Shown: in pieces, positions 1 to 10,888 of the stretch | Numbering within the stretch: position 1 is the stretch's first letter | Layout: each line of letters begins with the position of its first letter | Source: Chrysopilus asiliformis | Taxonomy: Eukaryota > Arthropoda > Insecta > Diptera > Rhagionidae | DNA length: 64,000 nucleotides | Assembly (NCBI GenBank): GCA_964034945.1 | Contig: OZ035960.1 | Coordinates: 27,887,487-27,951,486, forward strand | Direction: 5' to 3' | Notes under the pieces: generated by a model | Told to the model about the DNA's origin: nothing | Database searches by the model: none | What the model saw: the letters and a program-made list of their open reading frames with translations, nothing else | Translations under genes and position numbers: made by a program

Positions 1-265
1 GGATTGAGCTAGAGACTTGAAGTTTTACGCAGGTTCGTTTTTCGTAAAATGCGAGGCTAAGTTCGTTAATGGGTAAAAATGGACCATTAGATATGATTCT
101 ACATAAAACTCCCATACCTCAAAATCCGATTGGAATAAATTTTAAAACATCTTCTTCGACAGTTTGACTTCAAAGTGGAATTTTGATACAAATGTCCGCC
201 GTTCACTTAAATCACCATACGAGTTTTCAATAATTGCCAGATTGGCAATTATAGCTTTTGTTATG
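1..265 (+). repeat. HINE/DINE-1-like dispersed element, family A, truncated by window start
   Basis: This is the 3' part of a dispersed element seen at least six times here. It holds the conserved core (GAGCTAGAGACTTGAA and GCGAGGCTAAGTTCGTTA) and ends with the hairpin ATTGCCAGATTGGCAAT followed by ATAGCTTTTGTTATG. The microsatellite and 5' end seen in full copies lie outside the window. The classification rests on structure, explained under the copy at 29641-30205. Confidence 0.75.
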
Positions 266-365
266 TTTTTTGGGTGAACTCATATTAGAGGGTTGACCCG
301 CTGATTAAGAATACTTCTAGAGAAAATCTGAAGTATCTCGATAACGGTAAAGTGTATTTAGATCG

Positions 366-527
366 CGTAGTTTGGGAGTAAATTGCGAAAAACGAAATTC
401 GGATTTTTAAAAGCCACCATTTTGTTACTTCCGGTTACCGGATTTTCTATAAAAGTTGGTAGAATCACCCAATTCCAGGACCAAACAAGCCTGTAAAATT
501 TCATAGGTCTAGCCCTAGCAAAATACC
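366..527 (-). repeat. Dispersed repeat family D fragment
   Basis: On the minus strand this matches segments near 56.6-56.75 kb and 62.37-62.52 kb. Shared pieces are the block around GGTCCTGGAATGGG, the AAATCCGTTAACCGGAAGT segment and an AAAATGGCGG stretch. It is a short fragment without coding capacity. In the two other copies a TGTTAGTC-type tract lies just upstream; this fragment does not include it. Confidence 0.6.
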
Positions 528-3500
528 CCTCTTCTTGCCTGTCAACCCCTCTCCTACTATCTTCTGAACCGTTGGAACAATTTTGACGCGATTTGCGTTA
601 TTGAGTTGGTCATCTCACAAGGAAGGTTTTCGTCCATTCAGATCGACCTCACATCTTTCGTGTAAACGCCTCTTCTGCTATCTCCTTAACCGTGGTCGGA
701 GCAATTTTGATGCGGTTTTCTCCATTAACTTGTATAATAGTCGTGACTGATATATTTCAACGCCTCTGTGCAAGAGTATCGTATCTCTCTTGAGCTGTCA
801 ACATTTTGAGCTTTTATTTTGATGTCAACCCCTAACGTTAAATTATTATACTCTATATGATATATCAGGATTGAGCTAGAGCCTTGAAATTTTTTTCAGC
901 TGTGTATCTCGTAAATAGCTAGGCTAAGTTCTTGAACGGGCATAGTTGGACGATTCCTTTCTCCTTCCCTCGTACAAACGAAACAGTTTTTATCAATTTT
1001 CTTGAAAACGGTGGTTCATATTGAAAAATTTATAAAGGTAAAATGTGTTTATAATAAGATTTTACATAACCGTTCCGTCACACCACTCCTTTCCCCCTCT
1101 CCTACACTTTAAAAGGTTGTTTTTTAAATTCTTTTGTATTTATTTATTTATCTTAGGATTTCGAAAGTCAGAGAATTCATTACATTCAATTTTTTTTCTT
1201 TTTTTTCGATTCTCATACAATTTTATATTGAAACGAAAAACATTTTGACTTTACCACTTTTTAAGAAAGTCTTCTACGAAAAACGTTGTCCAGTAAATTT
1301 GCTATAAATCAAGATTTTCTGCTCAGTAAATTTGCTATAAATTAAGAAAGTAGATATTGCAGAAAACTCCTTCTGTTATGCTCTCTGGAAACTATGATGT
1401 CAAACAGCTTTAAAAATGCTAGTAGGACTAGTAATTGTCATCCCAATTATATTTGAATAAATTGAAAACAATATTCAATTCATTGTAAATGACATCACAA
1501 AAAAAATTACCACAATTTTCACTTACTAGTATTTTCACTTACTAGATGGCGACAATATAATTTAAGCAAATGTTTTGAATATTTTAAATGTTATAAAACA
1601 ACAAAACAGCAGATAAAAACCAACGAATTTTTTGTCCTTAAACTCGGTAGGAGAGGAATATGAAATTAGTAATAAGAGCATACCCACATGGCGGCGCATC
1701 GTCAACCGAAAGTACATGCAAATTTATTCGCGTTTTTATAAACCATCGGGATGGAGGGCGGAAACCAACCCGGCCAGTGGTCGCCACAATTTTTGGCGAA
1801 ACATCACTTAATATAGCCACCACAGTTTCTAACCACCAGAGGAGAGGTGCTGAAGGGGCAAGGATATTCATTTACATTTTGAAGAAGAAAGAAAAAAAAA
1901 CGTTTCATCTATAATATTATTGAGGATGCTGGAAGTTAAAAACTGGACAAGGGAAAGTGGGGGCAAAAAGATTCATTTTCATAAATTTCACAGCACTATA
2001 GACTAAAAACTCGAGGATGAATTTTTATGCTGTTTATTTTGTTGTCCTTTGGCTGAGGCTTTCTGGCTAAAACATTTTGCGATGTGACTTTAAAATAAGC
2101 TTTTCATAACTCAGTTTGAATAATAATCACCTTTAGAGTAGTTACAGAATACTGAATATTATTGTATATAATATACTATGGATTTTGTATACTAAATATA
2201 GATATTTGCTAATATTTAGATACAGGAAAAGATATTTTTTTAATTTTGTTTATTATTCCTTGACTTGACCGGCCCAGAGGGATTACGCGCAAAAAAGGAG
2301 AATTCCATAAAATTTCCCACGAAAAAAAACATAATAATATCTATGGTAATGAGGTTAGCTCATCAAAATGTTAACCATTTGTAATTACAGTTCTTTTATT
2401 AGTTTGGGGTGTTCTGGAGGGGTTTCATTTTTTGTCAAAGGTCATAGTTTCGTAAAAAAAATCAATGAACTTCGTTTTAATGAGAAAATTAAAACCTGAG
2501 AAAAGCTACAATTGCCAGAGGGCAATCGTCAATTACTCTCTAGTAACCCAGACAGAATTTTAATAGAAAATTTTCCATTTGTATGGACGAGGAAAGACGG
2601 AGTAGCTCGATTGAATTTTGATGTATGAAAAAGTTATGTAAAATCATATTCTAAATGTGTTAATAAATTTTTCGTTACACTAACACTATTTTTAACACTA
2701 TTTTTAACAAAATCGTAAAAAAATCCTTAAAAAAAAGAAAAACCCCGAAAAAAAATTCTTTAAAAAGGATAAAATAATATAATCATTGGAGAAAACACAA
2801 AATTGGTGTCCATCGAGAAGGCCTATGGTGGTTGGATTTACATATGTACATCAATTTTAAATTTTGATTCAGTGAATCAAAAGACACAAAATGGAGGGAT
2901 ACTACTTCAAGAGGGAGGACGAATTTTTGTTCACTAAAACATTATTTTGATTGCTTCCAACCGAATGTCGAAACCGATGTATCGAAATCGGTTCAGTGGA
3001 TCAAAAGAGAGTCTGTGAACTTCAGGTTCATGGGTTTTACGTTTTTGCCGCAAGGCTGTTGATACGTTTCTTGACGGTGGAGTTAAAACTTAAAATATTT
3101 GATTATGGGCTGCCACAAAACATTTTTACCAAGAACTTAGTTTATTTACAGAATTAATTTTTTGTGTTTTTCAAAATTTTATTCATGGATAATTAACTAT
3201 AACCAAATTTTAGGAAATATCTTACACAAAATCTTAGATGATTCCAAAAATATTTTATAGTTGTTTCCCAAAATTTTACTCACTTATTTTAACCAAATTG
3301 CCGATAATTTCACAAAACAATATAGATTGCAGGGATGACAAACGAAAAAAAATCGTAACGTTATACATTTCGTTATGTAATGAAATTCAAATGAATTTCA
3401 ACGTTATTTAGTTTTGTAACGATAAAAAAAATTCATTTTGTTACGTTATATTATTATTTCGTTACACATTGTATTGAAACGGAAAATTAAAAGAAATGCA

Positions 3501-4015
3501 CTTTAATAATAGTTTATTTATCACAAAGTAAGTTCAGTTTCCATAAAAATTCAGTTCAGTTTCCATAAAAATAAATTCTATAATACAAATAAAAACAAAA
3601 AAATATATAATTTGTGATTCTTAAGTTAAAAAGTCAGTAAAAAACTTAAAAGGAAAAAATTGTAGAAAAGTTTTGTTCATTATACAAAATTGCCCTACAA
3701 AAACAACATTTTTTATGTCAATATCAAAGATTTTTACGTCACTGATTCTGATTCGGACTTTAGTTTCGCCAGATTCATTATACTTCTGGAGATGCCAAAA
3801 AGACAATATTTTCGACACGAAAAAGTTACTTAAAAGATTTTCTTTTCCGACGCTGCAGGACGATCCAGAGTGTCTAATGGAAAACGCCTATAGACTATCT
3901 CTATGTATATTTTTTTACGCGTAAAATCGGAGAGTGACACTTCATTATGTTTGCTTTTGAGTGTGACGTTAAACAAAATGTGAGATTTACACTATTGAGG
4001 GGTATGCAGTACTGA
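528..4015. other. Intergenic region without recognised genes
   Basis: No convincing gene is seen. The stretch holds fragments of dispersed family B (about 868-1085 and 2495-2670). It also holds a base-composition island at about 1638-1914 with overlapping open frames of 84 codons on + (1660-1914) and 77 codons on - (1638-1871); I do not recognise either. An AT-rich segment at 3355-3480 repeats CGTTA-type words. The other small open frames look like chance. Confidence 0.6.
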
Positions 4016-4020
4016 CGGTA

Positions 4021-4173
4021 CAGTCGAACCTGGATAACGTGGGAAATCGCTGTAGCTGGTATGGATTGTTCGGTCCGAGCGTTTTTTGAATGGTGTGTGA
4101 ACTTAGAGGGAAATCTCTATAAGTGAGATCCGTGGGACGGTCCCATGAGTTTCCACTTATCCAGGTTTGACTG
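4021..4173. mobile_element. Pogo/Tigger-like MITE, 153 bp
   Basis: The ends are inverted repeats (left CAGTCGAACCTGGATAAC; right, read inward, CAGTCAAACCTGGATAAG), and TA lies on both sides. A TA duplication and a CAGT-type terminus suggest a Tc1/mariner-superfamily element of the pogo/Tigger type. It is too short to encode a transposase. Two further CAGTAAT-ended elements occur at 20876-21122 and 41478-41982, with different interiors. Confidence 0.7.
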
Positions 4174-4215
4174 TACATAGTATCGAGGTTTCAATACAAC
4201 AAATTCCCCAATATT

Positions 4216-4735
4216 TATACCCGTATGGTGAAACCAAAGGGTATATTAGATTTGTCTTACCGTTTGTAACGCCAAAAACCTGTCATCACACAAAAAAAAT
4301 AATTACACCAGTGTGTTTAGAATGATAAAAAAAGTTGAATATAGCATGTCCGTCCGTCCATCCGTCCGTCTGTGGTGTGGATTGCGGGCGCACGGATTGA
4401 GCTAGAGACTTGAAATTTTGAGCAGATTCGTTTTTCGTAAAATGCGAGGTTAAGTTCGTTCATGAGCAAAAATGGACCTTTACGAATGAAATCGATTTTT
4501 GCGAATATCTCAAAAACGGTGTATCTTATTAAAAAAGTGCAAGAACAAAAGTTATTTAGGACATGATTCTACATAAAACTTCCATACATCAAAATCCGAT
4601 TGGAACAAATTTTAAAAAATCTTGTTGGAAAATTTGACTTCAAAGTGCAATTTTGATACAACTGTTCGCCGTTCACTTAAATCACCATACGGGTTTTCAA
4701 TAATTGCAGGATTGGCAATTATAGCTTTTGTTATG
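4216..4735 (+). repeat. HINE/DINE-1-like element, family A
   Basis: A nearly full-length copy. It begins with TATACCCGTATGGTGAAACC, has a short TGTCCGTCCG-type microsatellite at about 4346-4372, then the core, and ends with CACCATACGGG, an imperfect ATTGCAGG-ATTGGCAAT hairpin and AGCTTTTGTTATG. The 5' CCCGTATGGTGA is the reverse complement of the 3' TCACCATACGGG. No coding capacity is seen. Confidence 0.8.
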
Positions 4736-5591
4736 TTTATTGTATTTAAATTGACAAACGTCACATTCTAGGGATTTGTTAGGCCAACTACCTCAAGGGG
4801 TCGGTTTTCGCATTTTCACTACATAGAATTGGGGTTGGTAAATCCAGGTTTCTGTATAATTTATGAAAAGTGAATGGCTATGAACGCAGTTTTTTTATTA
4901 AAATATAACGTTTTCTGCGTAGCAAAATCAAAATTGACCTTTGAACAAACTTTACGAATAACTTTTCCAGTTCTACGTAAAAAGTAATGTATTTCTATCT
5001 CATCCTGTACATATCAGTATTATAGATCTAAAAATCTAACAAAACGATAATTCATAAATGTTTCTAAACCAAACATCTGCCAAAATATTGCAACAATTTA
5101 CAATCAATCGGTCTAAATACCATAGCAAATAATCTTAACGTTATCAATTTGCGATGATAAGGAAAATTACGTTGTCTGCAAAATTTTCGACTTCCGGAAA
5201 TTTTACGTCCCAAATATTCAAAATAATAACGAACGAATTTTTTACACATCTGATAGGAATAATAATTTTATATTTTGTGGCTCCCCAAAACTAAATATTT
5301 CAATCAATTCAATTTAATACGAGTTATATTTATTAATCATTGGTCAAGCTGTGCTTGAAAATAAATATTTACAGAGTGAATCATCAGAATGCTCTTGAAA
5401 AATTCCCCATCGGTAACGTAGAATGTTGACTTCGGTGATCTTTCATATATTTGTCTGTATATATTTCTATATTAGTTTGTTTAATAACGAATTATGAGAA
5501 TTTGTCTGGGGTCGAAATGTCTACACATCAAGGGAGATAAGCCCTTGTAGTCTTTGACATAGATGATAAGAAAATCTCGTGAAATATAGAG

Positions 5592-5598
5592 TATAAAA
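5592..5598 (+). promoter_or_regulatory. Possible TATA box of lipase A
   Basis: TATAAAA lies 50 bases upstream of the chosen ATG. Comparable TATA-like words lie 52 bases before the ATG of lipase D and 44 bases before that of lipase F. The repeated spacing is the main support, because single TATA words are common in AT-rich DNA. Confidence 0.4.
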
Positions 5599-5641
5599 TT
5601 TATTTCAAATTCAGTACTTAGTTGACTATCAGAACGTGATC

Positions 5642-7870
5642 ATGATGGCACGTTTATTACTTTTAATTACAGTTTTTTGTATATATTCGGTTTGCGGACA
5701 GAATATTTTCACCGAATATGGTTCGCGATTCACAAGTTTCTTTGGGAATTTATTAACTCAACCAATTAGAGTAGAGAATCAGACAAGAGATGCACAACAG
5801 ATTGATCTTGATTTGGGAAGTATTATCAATGTTGATATCCTGGAGGATTCAACAGCTTTAACAGTGAGTTTTACTTTAGAAAGTTTTCACGTAAAAGATT
5901 TATTGTACTTACAATTGTTTTCAGCCAGCTTTATTAGCAAAATATCGGTATCCATCGGAAACTTATTCAGTGACCACCGATGATGGATATATCTTGGGAC
6001 TGCACCGAATCCCTAGGATTGGAGCTCAACCAGTATTTTTAATGCATGGACTTTTGGACACTTCTGCCACTTGGGTATTAATGGGTCCAGAAAAGGGATT
6101 AGGTAAAAATATATACAACTGCAATATTAGTTGCGTTTTTTTAATGTTCTAGAACACAAAACATTTAAAAAACGATCCAGAGTAAGTGGGAAATTTCATC
6201 GAGTTCGAATCGCAACTAACTTCACGTTGGTTACATCAGTAGGCCGTTACTGCTATATTTCCTTGATATAATCACGATTCACTATCTCCCATGATTAAAA
6301 CTATTTCGCTGTCGAACAGAACCAACGAACCACCAACACAAAATCCTCAATTGAGAATAAAATGTCAGATTTATTATGTTGAAGTTAGCAGCATTTCATT
6401 ACCGTACATTACCGTATAAAATTTCCCTTTGTTCCAAGCGCTGTCCGAGATGAAAATGTGGTGCAGAACATTAAAAAAACGCAACTACTATTAAACATTT
6501 TATAACCAATTTTTTATTACGCAGGATACATTCTGTATGATCTTGGATATGATGTTTGGATGGGTAACGCTCGGGGGAATCGATATTCTCGGAATCATAC
6601 AAGTTTCCGGCCGGAAAGTGCTTCATTTTGGGATTTTTCGTTTCATGAAATTGGAGTTCATGATGTTCCAGCCATGGTTGATCTGATTTTAGAGAAAACC
6701 AATTTCCAGAAAACTCACTACATCGCACATTCACAGGTAAGTTAGTAGAAAGTTGGGTGTGAAAAGCAGCGCCGTAATCAGGGCCATACGGGCCCCGATT
6801 ATTTGGGGCCGAGCATGATTGAAAATTATTAAAAACCGTTATTTTGAAACTTGTCACAAAAAAATGACTGCTAAAAAATACATAAGAGTTAACTATTTGT
6901 TGCTTTTTAAAATTAAATATTCTTGAATATAATTTTTTATTTATTTATTTACTGTAAATATTTGAATTTTGTAGGGTACAGCAGTGTTTTGGGTGATGTG
7001 CTCGGAGAAGCCCGAATATGCCGATAAAATTTTATCAATGCATGCATTTGCCCCGATTGCATTCGTCTCAGGCATAAAGAGTCCATTTATAAAAGCAGTG
7101 GTGCCATTTATTGATATATTTCAGGTATTTTTTTACTTGAGTTATAATATTTTTTTTATTGATTAAAAAAACAATATTTTTTCGCATTTTAATTTTCAGT
7201 TTACATTTAATTTCTTTGGAATTCATGAATTCATGCCGAATTCCGAACTTCTGTCCCGGGGTGGACAGGCTGCCTGTCATGATTTAGCATTTACGCAATC
7301 AGTTTGTTCCAACGTTTTATTCCTGATTGCAGGATTCAATACGGCACAATTAAATACGGTAATTTAATTAAATTTTGCACATATTTTCTTTTAACAATAT
7401 TATTTCAATGAGAAATCAAAATTTTTCGACAGACAATGTTGCCAGTAATCTTGGGTCATACGCCATCAGGCGCATCCGTTAAACAATTTATGCATTTCGG
7501 ACAACTTGTGCGAACCGGAAAATTTCAAAAATATGATTATGGATATTTTTCGAATAAATTCAAATATGGAGGTTATACACCAACTGAATACAAATTGGAA
7601 AATGTCAAGGTGCCCGTGGCGCTTTATTACTCATCAAATGATTGGTTATGCGAAGTACAGGGTGTTGAAAAGCTCGCCGAACAATTACCAAATGTCATTG
7701 ATAATTATTTAATACCATTAAGAGAATTTAATCATTTGGACTTTTTGTGGGCAATGGATGGTAGAAATTTGATTTATAATCAAGTTATTGACAATATGAG
7801 AAGAATCGAAGTCGATAATTCTATAAGGCTAGGATATAATTTAAATTTTTTGAATAAAACACTTTTCTAG
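5642..7870 (+). CDS. Lipase A: secreted acid lipase, lipase 3-like (6 exons)
   Basis: Exons are 5642-5863, 5925-6102, 6525-6736, 6975-7124, 7200-7358 and 7433-7870, with GT-AG introns in phases 0,1,0,0,0, giving about 452 residues. The start is the first of two adjacent ATGs and opens a signal peptide of about 20 residues (MMARLLLLITVFCIYS). Exon 2 carries the N-terminal lipase motif (YPSETYSVTTDDGYILGLHR) and the HGLLD His-Gly motif. The nucleophile elbow spans the exon 3/4 junction as AHSQ-G, with Ser203. Asp377 (SSNDW) and His408 (FNHLD) complete the triad. The family hydrolyses triacylglycerols or sterol esters after secretion or in lysosomes. The first Gly of GHSQG is Ala here, a mild change. 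Exon 1 encodes 74 residues, longer than in its paralogues. AATAAA overlaps the last codons. The family is firm; the substrate is inferred. Confidence 0.92.
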
Positions 7871-8092
7871 AGAATTTAGGTTTGCTTCACTTATTAGTTT
7901 GTTAGTGTCAAATCTTGCAATCTAATTTGCATTCACTTCCAATCATCTGACTAAATTGCGTCAAAACTCGTTGTTCATTTAAGTGTGTTTCACTGTACTG
8001 CCATAATAGCTAGTATCTTTGTTCTACTATTAGGTATAACCTCCAACTTAGGCCGCGTTCGAAAATAACATCAATCGAGCAAATATAACGAC
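7871..8092. other. Lipase A 3' flank
   Basis: No further coding sequence is seen. The region includes a TCTTGCAATCTA stretch that recurs at about 42327-42338, so part of it is a dispersed repeat. Confidence 0.4.
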
Positions 8093-8228
8093 GAAAGTTT
8101 CATTGTAACCTAAAAGTTTCATTGTAACCTGAAAGTTTCATTGTAACCTGAAAGTTTCATTGTAACCTGAAAGTTTCATTGTAACCTGAAAGTTTCATTG
8201 TAACCTGAAAGTTTCATTGTAACCTAAA
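8093..8228. repeat. 19-bp minisatellite, seven copies
   Basis: Seven tandem units of the form GAAAGTTTCATTGTAACCT. They are nearly identical; the second unit and the sequence after the last start with A instead of G. It lies between lipase A and the adjacent MITE. No protein or RNA role is seen. Confidence 0.9.
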
Positions 8229-8264
8229 AGTCAGGAAGTCAGTCAGTCAAGGAAAACAATTTTA

Positions 8265-8627
8265 AGGTAGAAATAGACGCTGCGATGGTCGGTACAATCG
8301 TCAGGCCGATTTGCGGTTGCATGCGATAATTGTATAGTGTATGCGCAAGAAATGACGGTTGGGCCCGATATCGCACGGTCGTACGTCGCTGAGCCAAAGC
8401 GTGCGGTCGCATGCGGCAGATTGTATCGTTTGTGGTCTGCCATGCGACCGTCGATACGATATTATTTCACAATTGTGCTGTGTTGTTAGAGTGATATTTG
8501 CTAGTAAAAACTGATTATTCGATCAAAATCGCAAGTAAATCGTAACGTGTGTGTGCTGTATACAACCGTCGGCCCGATATCGGTCCAACACAAGTCGGTA
8601 CGACCATCGCAGCATCTATTTCTACCT
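8265..8627. mobile_element. PIF/Harbinger-like MITE, 363 bp
   Basis: The ends are inverted repeats (AGGTAGAAATAGACGCTG on the left, AGGTAGAAATAGATGCTG on the right read inward), continuing with GCGATGGTCG. TTA lies directly outside both ends. A 3-bp TTA duplication is typical of PIF/Harbinger elements. The interior is GC-richer than its surroundings and rich in CGGTCG/GATCG words that partly pair with each other. No transposase is encoded. Confidence 0.8.
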
Positions 8628-9001
8628 TTATATGTATATAGATAAAGTGACAGCCGTAATTTTATTTTTCATTAACAACATAAGTCCCACACAGTTGTCA
8701 AGCTGAATTTTTGCACTAGTTGATGCGAGTGTATTTGTTCTCACTGTCTGAGCATAACTCAACCTAACCTCGACGAATACTATGAGACAAATCGCGTGTA
8801 CCGATGATTTCTTTGCCGGCCAGTAGGTAGTCGTGGAAACGCACCTTAAAACGGTAGTAGTTTTTCAGAAAATCGTTATTCAAAAAAGCCCACTTGATTT
8901 TTTTTCCGTACGAAAAATCTCATATTGGAATTTTAAACAAAAATTTGAACTTATCGGATTAGTTTCGTAATCATCTGTCATTTTGAAAATTTAAATCAAA
9001 A
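8628..9001. other. Upstream region of the serine protease gene
   Basis: A 374-base interval without recognised coding sequence. I see no clear TATA box or other control element close to the ATG at 9002. Confidence 0.4.
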
Positions 9002-9949
9002 ATGTATAACGGCGTAATAGAAATTTTCCTGTGTTTTTGCACCGGTTTTACAATTGCTTACGATCAGTACATTTTAAATGGGACGGCCGCATCGTCGAGA
9101 CAATTTCCATTTCATGTGATGATCCAGGATTTGAAGAATGGCCACAGACTCACCAATTTTAACATTTGCGGAGGAACCATAATTTCGAACTGGAAAGTCA
9201 TTACGGCAGCCCATTGCTTCTTCCATGAGGATGGCGTCGCGAGTACATCGCAAATGAAAATTGCCGTTGGATCACGATTTCTGTCAACTATTGCCGAAAA
9301 ATACACGCAATATTCGCTGAGTAGAATTTTCGTTCATCCGATGTACGAGCCGATCATAGCGAGTCCTTATGATATTTGTCTGCTAAGGCCGCGGCGTGAA
9401 ATAATCTTCGATGGGTCCTTCATAAAACCATTGCCGATTGCGTCTGTACAAGCAGTTTTCAATGAAGGCGAAGAATGCATTAGTGTTGGTTGGGGCCGAA
9501 TCAACTGCTACAATAACGAAGTTCCCGAGGTTTTGCAATTTGTTGCCATTCATATTGCAAGCTTCGATTTGTGTCATGTGATTTTTGAACTTGATGATCA
9601 TTTTCATATATGCGCTGGAAATTCAACGTTCCGCGTCGCTAGAGGAGATTCTGGAGGTTCCTTAATCTGTGGCGGTGTTCTTTATGGAGTCGTTTCGGCT
9701 GGACCAAGATGTGAAAGGAATCACAATCCAAATCTTCCGGCCATCTATGTAAAAATAGCAAGTCATCTGGATTGGATAGAAAATCCAACATCAAAATGTA
9801 GTGCAGATCTTTATTTTCTTACAATATTCGGTGTGTCTATTCTGGCAATTATCATAAGTTGTTTGATTGTGGTGCTTTTTCTGTCGAAACACACAGAAAT
9901 TTTTGATGTTAATGAAGCAATGCACAAAAAAATCTCAATGATTTTTTAG
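9002..9949 (+). CDS. S1-family serine protease-like protein with C-terminal membrane anchor
   Basis: A single-exon, 315-residue chymotrypsin-fold protein. A hydrophobic N-terminus (about 1-19) is a signal peptide; the protease domain starts at ILNG (24-27) and runs to LDWIE (256-260). The triad is His71 (TAAHC), Asp124 (YDICLL) and Ser217 (GDSGG). The disulphide cysteines CGG/AAHC, the Cys before SVGWG, the one in LICGG and the FDLC...HICAG pair are present. A hydrophobic stretch at about 271-294 would anchor it in the membrane, with a short tail inside. Oddities: six residues before the catalytic Ser lies Arg, not the Asp of trypsins. The Cys usually four before the Ser is Ala. The residue before ILNG is Tyr, not Arg/Lys. 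It is probably catalytic but not trypsin-like. An AATAAA lies about 120 bases downstream. The target and stage of expression are unknown. Confidence 0.88.
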   Translation: MYNGVIEIFLCFCTGFTIAYDQYILNGTAASSRQFPFHVMIQDLKNGHRLTNFNICGGTIISNWKVITAAHCFFHEDGVASTSQMKIAVGSRFLSTIAEKYTQYSLSRIFVHPMYEPIIASPYDICLLRPRREIIFDGSFIKPLPIASVQAVFNEGEECISVGWGRINCYNNEVPEVLQFVAIHIASFDLCHVIFELDDHFHICAGNSTFRVARGDSGGSLICGGVLYGVVSAGPRCERNHNPNLPAIYVKIASHLDWIENPTSKCSADLYFLTIFGVSILAIIISCLIVVLFLSKHTEIFDVNEAMHKKISMIF

Positions 9950-10542
9950 AAATCGTGAAATTTCATGGTCTATATTGAAATGTAAAAGAATGAATTGCAA
10001 TGCTAGTTTTCTCTATTGAATTAAGGATTTTAATTTGATTGTGTATTTTCAAATTTTTTTTTGGTGGTTAAATAAAAAACAAAATATTTGATTAATATTT
10101 TCTCAATATTTAAAAAAATTATCTGATGTCAACAGCCATGACTTCTTATACAAAGTCTGCATTCTTGCACAATTTATAACTTAACAAATCAAACAAATTT
10201 TGGTTTGTTTAAAAATATGATTTTTTTTTATAAAAAGATATATCAGACCTCGATAATGATAAAAAGGCACAAATCTGTAGAATATATTTAATTCTTTTTA
10301 AACTGTTTTTTTTTTCTCGAAGAACTGTTAGTTTGTAGGCTAAAATTTTTATTTTAGAATCACAGAATCATATCGAAAAAGTGGTGCTGGTACAGCCAAA
10401 GTACTACAATATTCGTATATAGCGACCCCAAATTATCCAGAAAAGACCCTCATATCATGTGCACCAGAATGAGTGTCGGCCTATTTAATCATTTTTGGTC
10501 AACTAAATATTTCCTTCAACAGTTAGTCGATCGGAAATCTAA
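9950..10542. other. Intergenic, protease 3' region
   Basis: This includes the AATAAA at about 10071 that probably serves the protease. The remainder is AT-rich without recognised genes or repeats. Confidence 0.5.
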
Positions 10543-10888
10543 TGGTTCAACCACAATCAAGGTGGCAAGCGGCAGCAGCGACGACGGGCGGCATGCCGCC
10601 GCCACACATACCGTCGAGCCAGCTACAATGATAGCGGCATCGTCGGCATATGCTTCTGTCTTCCGAAATCAAAACGTCAAAACATTTGCATAGAATGTGG
10701 CGCCGAATGTGGTGGTTTTCATAAAACATGGGCGACGGCGGCAAATTTGACTTTGTTTGAAACTGGGCGGCGACGGAAAAAGTGCGCTGCCGTTGCCGCT
10801 GTATTGTAGCAGCTCTCGTTGTGCTACGTTAGTGCAAAAAAAATGACGCCCGCCGCTGCCGCTTGCCGACTTCACAGTGGTTGAACCA
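10543..10888. mobile_element. PIF/Harbinger-like MITE, 346 bp, GC-rich
   Basis: The termini are inverted (TGGTTCAACCAC at both ends), followed by a related GGCAAGCGGCAGC block at both subterminal positions. The triplet TAA flanks each end, the target duplication expected for PIF/Harbinger. The interior is GC-rich (GGCGGC/GCCGCC words) and contrasts with the AT-rich flanks. Overlapping 65-78-codon frames on both strands are composition artefacts. Confidence 0.8.

Noticed and set aside
7506..7712. Second open frame inside lipase A exon 6
   Set aside because: Shadow frame of a well-supported exon.
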